DNA of 64,000 nucleotides from Streptomyces sp. V4I2 (GTDB lineage: Bacteria > Actinomycetota > Actinomycetes > Streptomycetales > Streptomycetaceae), in NCBI RefSeq assembly GCF_030817655.1, contig NZ_JAUSZM010000004.1, forward strand, positions 1 to 64,000, written 5' to 3'. Position numbers and translations under genes: made by a program. Under the pieces are notes generated by a model, which searched no databases, was not told the origin of the DNA, and saw only the letters and a list, made by a program, of their open reading frames with translations. This document shows, in pieces, positions 43,538 through 52,756 of this stretch (the first letter of the stretch is position 1; each line of letters opens with the position of its first letter).

Positions 43538-43564
43538 CGGTCGGAGAGAGCCGAAAGCAGTCCC

Positions 43565-44039
43565 TCAGGACAGCAGAACGGTAGCCCAGGGCACTGACAC
43601 TCCCCCAGATACCGTGCTGCGACCGCCGACACAGGCAGGTCCCACCGCATCGAGCCCCGGCCGCTTGACGGACTCAAGCGGGCCGTCGTCAAGTGCGGAG
43701 CCGCTCAGGCTGCGCTGGCACAGCCGTACGATCACCTCTTCGTCATCCAGCCGCCGCGCTGTCGGTGTCCCCAGCCCGGCGGCCCGCCCGGCGCCACGGC
43801 CAGATCCAGGACGTCGTCCAGGGCAAGGCGCAGCGCCCGACCGTCCTCGGATGCCGCGCGGCTGAGGGAGTCCAGCACGGCGGCGCACCTCGCCGCGACC
43901 GCAGCAAGCCGCCGTGGGTGACCTTAGGAACGCCGGGGCGCGGCGGCCCGTCGGCTCGCCCGCCGTGCACGCCATAGCCTGTCCTGCTGCGCCTACTGGC
44001 CTCTGCCCGCAGCTCCGAGATCCGGGCTTCGGTCACCAC
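43565..44039 (-). pseudogene. Frameshifted gene remnant
   Basis: Coding-like segments follow each other in three minus-strand frames: VTEARISELRAEASRRSR at the start, LAAVAARCAAVLDSLSRAAS in the middle and DEEVIVRLCQRSLSGSALDD at the end. Together they suggest one helical protein broken by at least two frameshifts. No family recognised. A strong hairpin lies beyond its 3' end. Confidence 0.4.
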
Positions 44040-44054
44040 ATCGGGAGGGGACGC

Positions 44055-44438
44055 ATGGACTTGGTGAAGCGGTTCGGACTGCTGATCGCGCTCTGGGCGA
44101 TCGGTCTCTTGGCGACGGTGCTGATCCCCTACGTGTGGTCACACGAACCGGGGAGCCGACGGGTGGCGTGGCTGATCTTGGTGGTGTGCACCATGGCAGG
44201 CGCCGGCGCCCTCACGTGGGTCGAGCTCGAGCTGCGTCGCATTGGCCAGCCGGACCAAGGCAATGTGCACGAATACGTGTCGACGGGGTGTCTGCATGGC
44301 GAGCACGCCTACTGCCAGTCGATGACAGGTATGCAGGGGCAGAAGCGCCCTGGCCGGTGCAAATTCTGCGACGCCCAGTGCTCCTGTCCGTGTCACGCGG
44401 AGACTGTCAACGGCCATTTCGTTCTCCCCGTAGTGTGA
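44055..44438 (+). CDS. Membrane protein with Cys-rich tail, 127 aa
   Basis: ATG after TCGGGAGGGGACGC. Two membrane segments (FGLLIALWAIGLLATVLIPY near residue 7 and VAWLILVVCTMAGAGALTWV near 37). A cytosolic or external tail holds CLHGEHAYC, then CKFCDAQCSCPCH near residues 75-118, probably a zinc site. The tail type (CLHGEHAYCQ...RPGRCKFCDA) recurs in Streptomyces proteins of unknown role. Only the C-terminal domain is recognisable. Confidence 0.7.
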   Translation: MDLVKRFGLLIALWAIGLLATVLIPYVWSHEPGSRRVAWLILVVCTMAGAGALTWVELELRRIGQPDQGNVHEYVSTGCLHGEHAYCQSMTGMQGQKRPGRCKFCDAQCSCPCHAETVNGHFVLPVV

Positions 44439-44546
44439 AGTCCCACGGGTTGTTGGACAGTTCTGTCCCGGTTGATCCTGGACGGTTCCACGGCACTCTT
44501 GACGGTCTCGGCACACCCTGGACGGCCGTGGCTCGTTGGTCCTTCA

Positions 44547-44966
44547 GTGACGGAAGCGCGTGAGCCGGAGCTGGTGGATGACCGACGGTGGATGGCCGAG
44601 CATCGCTACCGGGCGGTGCTCCAGGTGCTGGACGGAGCGCCGGTCGCTCAGGTGGCCCGCCAATTCGGTGCGTCGCGGCAGTCGGTGTACCCCTCCTGGG
44701 TCGAGCGGTACCACGCCGGCGGGCTGGACGCGCTGGTGGACAGGTCACGCCGACCGCACGTCTCGCCGCACCAGGTGCCTGCCCAGGTCGAGGCCCTGGT
44801 CTGCGAACTGCGCCGCTCCTACCCACGCTGGGGCGCCCGCCGGATCGTTCACGAGCTGGGCAAGCGCGGGCTGGTGCCCATCGCCGCCGCAGGTCCGGGC
44901 CGCGATGGGCTCAACGAGGTCCGGCCCCGGCCCCGAGCGGGAGCGCCGCCCGCGACCGGTCCCGCG
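44547..44966 (+). pseudogene. IS481-type transposase, N-terminal fragment
   Basis: From GTG 44547 the frame reads like an IS481 helix-turn-helix region: HRYRAVLQVLDGAPVAQVAR, FGASRQSVYPSWVERYHAGG, LDALVDRSRRP and RRSYPRWGARRIVHELGKRG. After about residue 115 the similarity ends and the DDE domain is missing. The element's left end may be TGTTGGACAG near 44452. Confidence 0.7.
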
Positions 44967-45992
44967 TCAGTTGTTCTGAGTGGTGCGGCGGCGACGCATC
45001 AGGTACACGGCCGCGGCGCCACCGAGGATGAGCGCCCCGCCCGCGCCGGCGATGACGGGTGTGGCGGAGTTGCCGCCGGTCTCAGCAAGGTTCAAGCCGT
45101 CGTCGCCGGTCTGGGTGTTGGGCTGATTGCCTGCGGCGACAGCGTTCTCGGCGCCCTCGGCACTCTTCGAGCCGGCGGACTCGGCGGAGGACTGGCCGTC
45201 GGACGAGCCGCCTTCGGCCACGCCGCTGCCGGATCCGTCACCGTGCGAACCATTACCGTCCGAACCATCATGGTCGGCGCCGGAGGCGCTCGGCATTGCG
45301 CAGGTGGCCTCGGCGAGCACGATCTCCCCGGATGCCTTCACCACGCCCAGCTTGGCTGGGGTCACTGTGTACTTCAGCCGAAGCGCGGTGGCAGCCCCGG
45401 TGCTGTCCGTCGTGGTCGCGTTCTCCAGGACGAGGTCGACGGTGCCGACGCCCGGCACCTCGACGTGCTGGTCGCCGGGCCCGTTGACAGGGATCGGCTT
45501 GCCCAGGACGGTCACGTTGTCCGCCAGCGCGGCCTTCGCGGTCGGTTTCTTGCCCGTCTCGCAGGAGGCCGTGGCCGTCAGAAGGTCAGCGCTCAGCAGC
45601 GGGTTGTCGGGCAGGCCGGGTGCGTAGGCTCGTAGGCCGACGAGCTTGACGTCGCCCACCGACCGGTGCGCGTCCGCTGTGACGCTGGAATGCGCGACCT
45701 TGGCCTTGACCAGCGTTGTGGGCTGCCCCTTGTTCGCACCGTTCACCTCGGCGGTGAGCAGCGTCTGCTGCGCGTCCCCGGGCGCGCTCAGGTCGCTGAG
45801 TGCCTTTTTCACCGCAACGTCGCCGACGCCCTCCACGGAGATGCCGAGGTCGGCGCGCGCCGCGACGGCGGTCGCCTTGCCGGCGGAGCCGGAGTGTTCG
45901 TCCGCGGGTACGGCATAGGCCGGGCCGGCGGCCAGTGCGCCGCCGATCGCCAGAGCCGAGACGCTCAGGAGAGCGGCTGGGCGTGCGGGCAT
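44967..45992 (-). CDS. LAETG-anchored surface protein (SCO1860-like)
   Basis: 341 aa from ATG 45992; a GTG at 46028 in the same frame is an alternative. Residues 1-27 are a secretion signal ending AGPAYA. The body is beta-rich (choice-of-anchor-like) with two conserved cysteines, followed by a Ser/Gly/Asp-rich linker (residues about 235-300). It ends in the sorting motif LAETG, a hydrophobic helix and an RRRR tail. The LAETG form is cut by class E sortases, linking the protein to the cell wall. Its gene is convergent with the IS481 fragment, which ends at its 3' edge. Confidence 0.85.
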   Translation of the reverse strand: MPARPAALLSVSALAIGGALAAGPAYAVPADEHSGSAGKATAVAARADLGISVEGVGDVAVKKALSDLSAPGDAQQTLLTAEVNGANKGQPTTLVKAKVAHSSVTADAHRSVGDVKLVGLRAYAPGLPDNPLLSADLLTATASCETGKKPTAKAALADNVTVLGKPIPVNGPGDQHVEVPGVGTVDLVLENATTTDSTGAATALRLKYTVTPAKLGVVKASGEIVLAEATCAMPSASGADHDGSDGNGSHGDGSGSGVAEGGSSDGQSSAESAGSKSAEGAENAVAAGNQPNTQTGDDGLNLAETGGNSATPVIAGAGGALILGGAAAVYLMRRRRTTQNN

Positions 45993-46176
45993 GCTGAAGA
46001 CATTCGTGTACAACTGAGAAACCCCCACAGAGACATGGAGCCGTCGGCGCTACGGTGCTCGCTGCAGCGTGTCCGCCGACGGCCTCGACCCGCAGATCAT
46101 GGCCGCCCGGATGCCGGTCGTGCGACAATCCGACAGCCGATCACCCCAACGTGCGGTTTCCTCACCCACTCCTTGC

Positions 46177-46806
46177 CTACCGCGCAACTTCTGGGCCTGC
46201 TAACTCGTTGCCGTCAACCGGCCCCGGCCCTAACGCCGTTCTGCATGGACAGTGGTCGACCGCGTCGCCAGGAACCGTCGTCACCTCGGGATCCTCGGCC
46301 TCGCCCTCGGCGACAGCGAACGACCACACGTCCCCATCCTGCACATGCAGGGCCGGACGCGGGTCGCGCCGCAGGTGTTTACGGTAGGAGTTCTTAGCCC
46401 GGTTGGCGTGGCGGTCACCCCGGACGGCACCCGCGCCTACGTCGCCAATGCCGGCTCGGAGGGCCTGCTCGATGAGCTGGTTGATGCGCCAGATCCCAGC
46501 AAGCGACTTGATCTGCTGTGACTTGGGCACGGCGACGACGTAGTTGAGGTCGAGCTGTTCGAGCAGGCGGCGGAAATGCCAGTCCTGACCGTATGCCTCG
46601 TCGGCGGTGACCCATGCGGCGGGCAGGCCCGCGGCGATCCAGCGGCGGACGATGTCCCGGGCCAGCTCGCCCTTGCTGGCAAAGCCTCGCTGGTCAGGGA
46701 TCTTTGCCGCCCAGCGCCGCTGCCGGTCGGATGTCCATGACTTTGGCAGGTAGAGCTCCCGGTCCACCAGAACCCGGCCGGAGCTGGTGGCGTAGGCGGC
46801 GAACAC
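46177..46806 (-). pseudogene. IS701-type transposase fragment
   Basis: The frame opens with FAAYATSSGRVLVDRELYLP and continues through WAAKIPDQRGFASKGELA, VTADEAYGQDWHFRRLLEQ (second catalytic Asp) and YVVAVPKSQQIKSLAGIW, typical of IS701 DDE proteins. The N-terminal catalytic Asp and the C-terminal Glu regions are absent, and unrelated sequence follows near 46440. It is a dead internal fragment. Confidence 0.7.
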
Positions 46807-47264
46807 TCCGAAACTGCCTTGGGGCTAACCAGCATTCATATGCTGGCCACGCCAACCTGGGGAGAGCAGTGACTCCTGAGCCCGTGACGAGTGGAGACCT
46901 GGATCCCGGGCGATTGGGCCCTGCTGGTCGCATCACGACCAGCAGGGCCCTTCCCCTACTCGCCCCCGCCGCGCCACTATCGACAGGACAGGCGGCGAGG
47001 TCAGGCAGCCGAGAAGCCTCAGGGCGCGAGCCCGGGCGTCTGCGGGCGCGGGCCACAGCCTGCTCGAGCACAGCTCCAGTCGCGCCGTCAGGAGGTACTG
47101 GGCGGTGCGTTGCCGGCGGTCTTGGGTGCGGCTGCAACGAGGGCCGGGATCTGCGGTCGTTGTCGACCGAGTCCAAGGTGTTGCCCCAGCCCTTGTCCAG
47201 GCGAGGCGCATGGCCGAATCGGCAGCGACTATCGCGGACACGCTCGCCTGTTCGAAGTCGCGCG
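46807..47264. other. Gene-poor stretch with strong hairpin
   Basis: No gene supportable. One minus-strand frame ending at 46933 has a plausible stretch (TAQYLLTARLELCSSRLW) but is otherwise Arg/Pro-rich. The main feature is the perfect hairpin at 46916-46950. Confidence 0.4.
46916..46950. terminator. Bidirectional terminator-like hairpin
   Basis: Perfect 15-base arms GGGCCCTGCTGGTCG / CGACCAGCAGGGCCC with a 5-base loop. Confidence 0.7.
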
Positions 47265-47735
47265 TCAGGCAATCCACGCCTCGCCGTGTCGATGCCGGTC
47301 CAACCCCACAGCTGAGAACTCGTCCTCGCCGGCGCCTGCCACTACGCCCAACCGCCGCAGCGCTTGGGAGATCGGACTGCCAGCAGGCGGAAAGGGCTGG
47401 CCCTCCTCCACGTGGAGCGGTCCCAGCACGACAGTGCCGCTATCCCACACGGCAGCTCGCTGCTCGCCCACGCCGCCGAAGTACTCAGCTTCCACGTAGG
47501 CCAGCGGCCCACCGGCTGACCAGGCAGCGAGAGCCTTCTCGAAGTCTCCCGGCAACCGCCAGAACCCCAACACGCCGACACCGCTGCCGTCCGCGACGGA
47601 ATCGAACAGGGCGTCTGTCATCAGCATCAGCGACAGGCTCTGTCCGATCGACGCCAGCCGAGCAGCAGGCAAGTCCCGCGCCGCGGCACGCAGCGCCTCC
47701 CCGTCAGCGATCACTGCTTGCAGGCTGTAACCCAT
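47265..47735 (-). CDS. Hypothetical protein, 156 aa
   Basis: ATG 47735 follows GGAGGGGGGTTGGG. Soluble mixed alpha/beta protein (SLQAVIADGEALRAAARDLP, LPGDFEKALAAWSAGGPLAY). The pattern of a regulatory or immunity-like protein is suggested by its place downstream of a SMI1/KNR4 gene on the same strand, but I do not recognise the family. Confidence 0.65.
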   Translation of the reverse strand: MGYSLQAVIADGEALRAAARDLPAARLASIGQSLSLMLMTDALFDSVADGSGVGVLGFWRLPGDFEKALAAWSAGGPLAYVEAEYFGGVGEQRAAVWDSGTVVLGPLHVEEGQPFPPAGSPISQALRRLGVVAGAGEDEFSAVGLDRHRHGEAWIA

Positions 47736-47907
47736 CCCAACCCCCCTCCAGATCGGAGGCCCCATCTTGTCCCAGATGGCGGACGTGAACCCGCGCGGTA
47801 CCCCCGCCAGGACCATCACGCCCCCAGCGGGTTCTCGCCGGAGCACCCTCCAGATCCCTCGAACCCGCTGGTTTCCGCCTTCCACGGGGGTGCGGGCCCG
47901 CCCGCGT

Positions 47908-49806
47908 TCAGGACCAGTGCCGCACGAAAGTGACATAGGCGAAGCCCTCGCCCGCGCGTGGCGCCCGGGTCCAGGACCGGGTGGTGAAGGTGCGGAGCCT
48001 GCCGTGGGCCAGCGCGAAGCGGGGGAGCGAGAGCCCGAGTTCGATGTGCAGGGCCTCCAACACACGCAGTTCATTGTCCAGCTCAGTGTCCTTCGGGCGG
48101 AACAGCCGTGCGGGGTCCAGGGCCTCGGGTATCGCCCCGGAGCGCTGGATCTCCATACCCCGCACCGTGAAGGCGTAGAGCTCCTCGCCATGTTCAGCCA
48201 CCGACAGATGGAACGCGGCGGGGTGCTCGCCCGGGGACGAGCGCCTCGGGTCGGACCACACCACCACCGCGCGGCCAGACGAGGAAGCGGCCGCGGCGGG
48301 AGACAGGAACAGCTCGTTCAGGTAGTGGTGGGAGTGGCCGTCGAAGGCGAAGGCCCACCCTTCACCCGTGCGGCCGACGGCGACGACGGCCCGGTCCTCC
48401 CAGAGCTCCACGCCCTCCCGCTCGTGGGGCTTGGGTGCCCGCCAGGAAGCCCTCTGCGGATCCACGGGCGCGCTCAGTTCTGCGCCTTCCTCGCCGATCA
48501 GGGCGGGCAGGCGGGCGGGCTCGATCCCCTCGACCCAGACACAGCGGTATCCGTCGAAGGGCCGCCGGTTCGCCGCAGGCTCCGTCAGCCAGGCGAGGCC
48601 CGGCGGATCGAGATCGGGCACCGGCTCGGGAGCGGGTCCCGCCTCCCCGGCCCGCGGTGTCGCGAGGATTTCCCGCCCACGCTCAGGAGTGATCAGCGGC
48701 CCCAGGACCGGATCGGCGAGCACGCCGACCGGGGCGATCAGCAAGGGCCCCGGCGCCTCCCACAGCGGGAGCGCGTCCCGCAGCACCCGCCACGCGGCAT
48801 CGGCCGCCCCCCAGCGGGCAGACTCCCGGGCCTCGGCGACGGCCCGGCCCCATGGACCGGGAGGCGCGTAGCGATGAGTGCCGTCCCGCATCGCGCTCAG
48901 TACGGCCTCGGCGGTCTTCCGGGCGGCCCCGCGGGCGGTCATCATCCCGAGCCAGTGATCGTCCCCGCCCAGCCGCCATTCGCCGCGCGCCGGCGTCATG
49001 GCCTCCACAGGCAGAATCTCGGGCAGGTAGCACGGGTCGGCCACCAGGTTGCCGTAATCCCGGGAGCCGCTCGGAGCCAGCAGATGCTGGAGCTGGTTCA
49101 GCAGGACGGCGCTTCGCGGCCTTCCGAAGGACAGCGCCTCCTCGAGCAGTGGCATGGCCTCCTCGTACCGTCCGCGCAGGGCCAGCAGGCGGGCCTCCTC
49201 CACATGGGCGTCCTGGGCGCGTGTGGTCGCGTTCACGAAGTCGGGTCTCTCCACCCGGTCGGAGTGGAAGCCGCGGTACATGGCCTCCATGTATGCGCGG
49301 AACGACGGGTAACGGTCCGGCAGTTCACCGCTCCAGCCCTTGTAGACGTAGAGCGCCCACTCACCGTGCTGGTCACTGTCACCAGGGTCGAGCAGGGCGT
49401 ACGACATGTCGGAGTCCGTCTCCAGCCGTAGCGCCCGCTGCCACATCCCGGCCAGCAGGACGTCCTCCTCGCGCGGATTGTCGCCCAGATTCTGCTCATA
49501 CAGCTGGGTCATGTCGTATGGATCCTGGAACCAGTCGATGTCCGAGGTGCCGCCGAGCTGATAGATCCCGGCCGTCTGGTCGACGTGCCACCCGTCGCTC
49601 ACGGCCAGGAACCCCCGGTACGAGAGGGGCAGCCGCCGCCCCAGCCGCTCCTCGGCCGCGGCGATCGCCGCCTCGTCCGCCCCGGACCTGCCCAGGCGGA
49701 CGAGGGTCTGCTCACCGTCCTCGTCCTCGTCTGCGTCCGGGCGCGGAACCCACTCCTCCTGCCACCGGCCCAGGAACTCATGCCAGTTGAAAGATTCGCT
49801 ACTCAT
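47908..49806 (-). CDS. SMI1/KNR4 domain protein, 632 aa
   Basis: Residues about 35-165 match the SMI1/KNR4 (SUKH) fold: AAIAAAEERLGRRLPLSYRG, FLAVSDGWHVDQT, GIYQLGGTSDIDWF. This domain is the commonest immunity-protein fold against contact-dependent and polymorphic toxins. The following 460 residues contain a tetratricopeptide-like helical part (EARLLALRGRYEEAMPLLEE) and a further beta-rich region. The protein is longer than typical immunity proteins. No toxin gene is adjacent. Start ATG at 49806. Confidence 0.75.
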   Translation of the reverse strand: MSSESFNWHEFLGRWQEEWVPRPDADEDEDGEQTLVRLGRSGADEAAIAAAEERLGRRLPLSYRGFLAVSDGWHVDQTAGIYQLGGTSDIDWFQDPYDMTQLYEQNLGDNPREEDVLLAGMWQRALRLETDSDMSYALLDPGDSDQHGEWALYVYKGWSGELPDRYPSFRAYMEAMYRGFHSDRVERPDFVNATTRAQDAHVEEARLLALRGRYEEAMPLLEEALSFGRPRSAVLLNQLQHLLAPSGSRDYGNLVADPCYLPEILPVEAMTPARGEWRLGGDDHWLGMMTARGAARKTAEAVLSAMRDGTHRYAPPGPWGRAVAEARESARWGAADAAWRVLRDALPLWEAPGPLLIAPVGVLADPVLGPLITPERGREILATPRAGEAGPAPEPVPDLDPPGLAWLTEPAANRRPFDGYRCVWVEGIEPARLPALIGEEGAELSAPVDPQRASWRAPKPHEREGVELWEDRAVVAVGRTGEGWAFAFDGHSHHYLNELFLSPAAAASSSGRAVVVWSDPRRSSPGEHPAAFHLSVAEHGEELYAFTVRGMEIQRSGAIPEALDPARLFRPKDTELDNELRVLEALHIELGLSLPRFALAHGRLRTFTTRSWTRAPRAGEGFAYVTFVRHWS

Positions 49807-50126
49807 GGCCGGATGGTGTCATCCGGCACCGACAACGGTGGCGCCTCGTTCTCATCTGCCGCGACCGCGGGCCACGCCGGCCAGCGGTTCAGGCCAAGGT
49901 CATTGATGCGAGACCGGTCCCCCGTGGCCTTTGCCGTTCGTCAACCCGAGCAAGGAGGGCTCTCGTCTGTCCCGTCGGGCAAGAGGCCTGAGACTGTCGG
50001 CTGGAACCACGGGCATCCGCGGGTGCGCTTCATGCCGTGGGAGCGGCGGGACGAGCGGCTGGTGACCGTGGCCTGACAGTCGTAACCGTCGCGGCTCCGG
50101 CCTCCCAGTACCGGCAAACCTCCGAC
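49807..50126. other. Intergenic, nothing recognised
   Basis: About 320 bases upstream of the promoter at 50127; no gene or strong structure seen. Confidence 0.45.
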
Positions 50127-50170
50127 TTGCCTATCAGGAAAGCCAAGAGTAACTTTCCTGGCAGGAAAGT
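50127..50170 (+). promoter_or_regulatory. Promoter with palindromic operator
   Basis: -35 TTGCCT (50127-50132), 17-base spacer, -10 TAACTT (50150-50155). A perfect dyad ACTTTCCT-GGC-AGGAAAGT (50152-50170) overlaps the -10, and a further half-site CAGGAAAG lies in the spacer (50135). Probably the target of the regulator encoded two genes downstream. Confidence 0.65.
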
Positions 50171-50189
50171 ATTCGGGGACGGGAAGGCG

Positions 50190-50702
50190 ATGGCCGTGAA
50201 CATGCCGGTGGATGCCGAACAGGCATGGAAGGATCTCCAGCGCATCCGAGTGCCGCAGGAGCGGGTGTACGACGAGTTCGAGCGCTCCGTGTCCGGCGGG
50301 CGCGGCATGACCTACGGCACGGCCGCGCTCATGTGGGTGTTCCTTGCCGGCGTGGGCATGGACCTGCCCCAGTGGGGCGTCGGACTGTTCGTGGCCGCCT
50401 ACGCCGGCCTGTTGAGCGTGCTGGTCGTGATGAGCAGCCGCAGGAGCCGGATGCAACTGCACCGCACTCGCTGCCCCGGGCGTATGTGGGCCGCGTTCGG
50501 TGCGGTGGCGGTGCTGGTCGGCGGGACGATCGTGCTGTCGGACCACCTGACCGAGCCACTGGAGCCGATCTACGCCGGCCCCATCCAGGCCACGACCGCG
50601 GTGGCCGTGTACCTGCTCTCCCTCGGTCCCGCCAACCGCTGGGCGGCCGACTCGGTGCGGAGCGGCGGCGAACCGGCGGCCGACGAGGAGGCTGGCCGAT
50701 GA
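50190..50702 (+). CDS. Small membrane protein, 170 aa
   Basis: ATG after GGGAAGGCG. Four membrane segments (residues about 45-62, 65-85, 105-125, 135-155). It is the first gene of a three-gene operon with a winged-helix regulator and an ABC-transporter ATPase fragment, each coupled by ATGA overlaps. This is the layout of small membrane-protein/regulator/ABC export cassettes. The substrate is unknown. Confidence 0.7.
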   Translation: MAVNMPVDAEQAWKDLQRIRVPQERVYDEFERSVSGGRGMTYGTAALMWVFLAGVGMDLPQWGVGLFVAAYAGLLSVLVVMSSRRSRMQLHRTRCPGRMWAAFGAVAVLVGGTIVLSDHLTEPLEPIYAGPIQATTAVAVYLLSLGPANRWAADSVRSGGEPAADEEAGR

Positions 50703-51043
50703 GCACCCCCGCCGGCTTCGACGAGCTGATCCACCCCGCCACCCGACTGTCGGTGGTCGCGCTGCTCGCCGCCACCGAGTGGGCGGACTTCGCGTTCGTC
50801 CGCGACAGCCTCTCGCTCAGCGACTCCGCGCTCTCCAAGCAGCTGCACACCTTGGAGGGAGCCGGATATCTGGAGACCCAGAAGGAGGGCGGCGGCCGCA
50901 ACCGCCGTACGAAGGTACGGCTGACGGACCGCGGTCGCACCGCCTTCGAGGGACATGTGGCGGCACTCCGGGCCATCGTCGACAGCGCCGGACCCGCGAC
51001 CGGGGCGGCACAACAGCAGCCCCACGCGGAGGCGGGCCGATGA
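50699..51043 (+). CDS. Winged-helix transcriptional regulator, 114 aa
   Basis: ATG overlaps the previous stop. Residues about 10-90 form a PadR/MarR-like winged helix: LIHPATRLSVVALLAATEWA, FVRDSLSLSDSALSKQLHTL, EGAGYLETQKEGGGRNRRTK, LTDRGRTAF. The ACTTTCCT dyad in the operon promoter is its likely autoregulatory operator. Confidence 0.8.
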   Translation: MSTPAGFDELIHPATRLSVVALLAATEWADFAFVRDSLSLSDSALSKQLHTLEGAGYLETQKEGGGRNRRTKVRLTDRGRTAFEGHVAALRAIVDSAGPATGAAQQQPHAEAGR

Positions 51044-51399
51044 CGCCGTTCGGGCGCACCGACGTCCAGCCCGTGATCCAGGTACGCGATCTGACCATGG
51101 CGTACGGCGATGTCGACGTCCTGCGCGGCGTCGATCTGGACATCCATCGCGGCGAGGTCTTCCCGCTGCTCGGGCCCAACGGCGCGGGGAAGACCACCAC
51201 CGTCGAGATCCTGGAGGGCTTCCGGCAGCGCTCCGGCGGGGAGGTGAGCGTCCTCGCTACGGATCCTGGCCGCCCGGCTCCAAGAACCGCCGGTCGGCGC
51301 CACGCCACGACGTGGGACGCGTCCTGGCCACTGGCGAGGCCTACACGCGCCGCGCCCACCACAAGAAGGGCAGCAAGCCCCGCCGAACTCAATAGGTGA
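51040..51399 (+). pseudogene. ABC transporter ATPase, truncated
   Basis: ATG overlaps the previous stop. Residues about 10-75 are a normal ABC ATPase start (VIQVRDLTMAYGDVDVLRGV, Walker A GPNGAGKTT near residue 44, VEILEGF). After GGEVSVLATDP the sequence turns into Arg/Pro-rich nonsense, so the signature motif, Walker B and the rest are lost. The exporter is therefore dead unless an ATPase elsewhere substitutes. Confidence 0.75.
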
Positions 51400-51433
51400 G
51401 CACCCCGCCCACGCAGCTGCCACGATGCACCCC

Positions 51434-51604
51434 ATGGAGCTTGAGAACCCCGGCGCGCTGGTGGTGCGCCGCACAGAAGCCTCGGACTGGACCGCATTGG
51501 CCAAGATCGACTCCATCGCCGCAGCGGGCGACCACGCGCGAGGTATGAGCATCCGACGCTGGTGCGAACAACGGGACGGCGGTGTCAGGGGCTCATCGGG
51601 TTGA
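51434..51604 (+). pseudogene. GNAT acetyltransferase, N-terminal fragment
   Basis: Reads GALVVRRTEASDWTALAKID and then HARGMSIRRWCEQ before a premature end at TGA 51604, which overlaps the end of the convergent toxin gene. The acetyl-CoA-binding part is absent. Confidence 0.45.
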
Positions 51605-51962
51605 GCGGGCTGACGCCGGTGCCGGCGTACAGGTCAGGATCCAGCGACAGGAGGGTGGAGTCTTGGCCGGTCTGCCGGGCCACCATCACAGAGGCTGCGG
51701 GGTGCAGAATTCGCCAGTCTGCCTGCTTCCACGCCCCAGCCACCAGGGCGTGGGCGCCGGTGAAGTCGTCGACCGTCGTGAAGCGGCGGCCCAGGACATG
51801 CTGGCCGACGCCGGGCTTCTTGCGCTCGGCGACCGTGGCCGACATAGCGGGCACCACGATCTCGGCGTAGCCGTAGCTGGCCTCGACGTACAGGCCATTG
51901 AGGAATTCGTCGCCGTCGGCGAGCGCCTGGATGCAGGTGTGGTCAAGCAGGACGCGGATCAC
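51585..51962 (-). CDS. PIN-like toxin
   Basis: 125 aa. RVLLDHTCIQALADG carries the first acidic residue of a PIN-type nuclease, EIVVPAMSATVAER the second region, and a late acidic site is in LLSLDPDLYAGTG. Such proteins cleave RNA as toxins. The ATG overlaps the stop of the upstream antitoxin gene (ATGA), the normal antitoxin-first order. It ends beside the GNAT fragment. Confidence 0.75.
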   Translation of the reverse strand: MIRVLLDHTCIQALADGDEFLNGLYVEASYGYAEIVVPAMSATVAERKKPGVGQHVLGRRFTTVDDFTGAHALVAGAWKQADWRILHPAASVMVARQTGQDSTLLSLDPDLYAGTGVSPLNPMSP

Positions 51963-52222
51963 GCGGCGTGGTGCTCCCGTCCGAGGTTCTGCAGGAAGGA
52001 TCGGGCCCGGGCGCGCGCGTCGTCGGAGACAGTCACACCGGTCGTCTGTCGGACCTCTTCGAGAGCCTGCTGCGCGCGCTGCTCCTTCTCCTCTTCGGTC
52101 AGCTCACGCGTGACCAGCTCCGTCAGGAGCTCGTTCATGGTGGTGCCGCGCTCACTGGCCAGGATCCGCAGGCGGTCGCGGACGTCCTTGGTCGTCTTGA
52201 TGCTGGTGTCTTGCTCTCCCAT
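51959..52222 (-). CDS. RHH-type antitoxin
   Basis: 87 aa. Residues 1-45 read as a ribbon-helix-helix DNA-binding domain (TSIKTTKDVRDRLRILASER, GTTMNELLTELV). The tail (TGVTVSDDARARARSFLQNL) would wrap the toxin. The ATG has no ribosome site and may be leaderless. A short dyad just upstream is a likely operator for autorepression by the pair. Confidence 0.75.
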   Translation of the reverse strand: MGEQDTSIKTTKDVRDRLRILASERGTTMNELLTELVTRELTEEEKEQRAQQALEEVRQTTGVTVSDDARARARSFLQNLGREHHAA

Positions 52223-52246
52223 AACAACTACTCTACCGCCAGTAGA
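52223..52246 (-). promoter_or_regulatory. Operator-like dyad of the toxin-antitoxin pair
   Basis: TCTAC (52232-52236) and GTAGA (52242-52246) form a short dyad directly before the antitoxin start, within an AT-richer patch. Confidence 0.45.
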
Positions 52247-52756
52247 ACACCTGCGGGGGGCCGCCAAAACGCGACCACGACGCGGTGGAGCCTCCCCTAC
52301 GTACCGATGAGCTGCTGTGCCAGCGGCTGCGCCGCCGCGACGTCCGGCTGCGCTTCTTCGCGGCTGGTGAAGTCGTCCTCGGAGTGAAGGCTGAGCGGGA
52401 CGTTCCAGGCCGGGCTTGAGCCGCATTGCCGGCGGCAACGAGGTGGCGGACGACGATGTCGGCTTCCGGAGGGTGCCGGGAACGGCTGGTCGAGCGGCTG
52501 AGTAGCCGGGATGGCCGCGCGGCGGCAGGCGAAGGAGTCCGCTGCAATGCGGAGTGTGGTGGCTGGAGGTTGGGCTTCGTCAGTCACCTGCCTCCTGCCA
52601 TGGAGCGGGACGCCGCGATTCTCATACACATAAAGTGACTAAATAGCTACTATATGTGACAATGGGGCAGCTTTTTGAGTGCCCACGCCCCGGATGTCAT
52701 CCCGAGTCGCGGAGCGCTGCGCCTATGCCGTCACTTTGGTGAAGGGACAATCCATC
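52247..52756. other. Intergenic with AT-rich promoter island
   Basis: No gene supported in 52247-52620, although a minus-strand stretch (WNVPLSLHSEDDFTSREEAQ) reads protein-like and may be a fragment. At 52622-52660 an AT-rich island stands out from the GC-rich surroundings. It has CACATA (52627-52632) and TATGTG (52653-52658) as an inverted pair and a -10-like TATATG. It probably drives the protease-nuclease gene. Confidence 0.5.
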
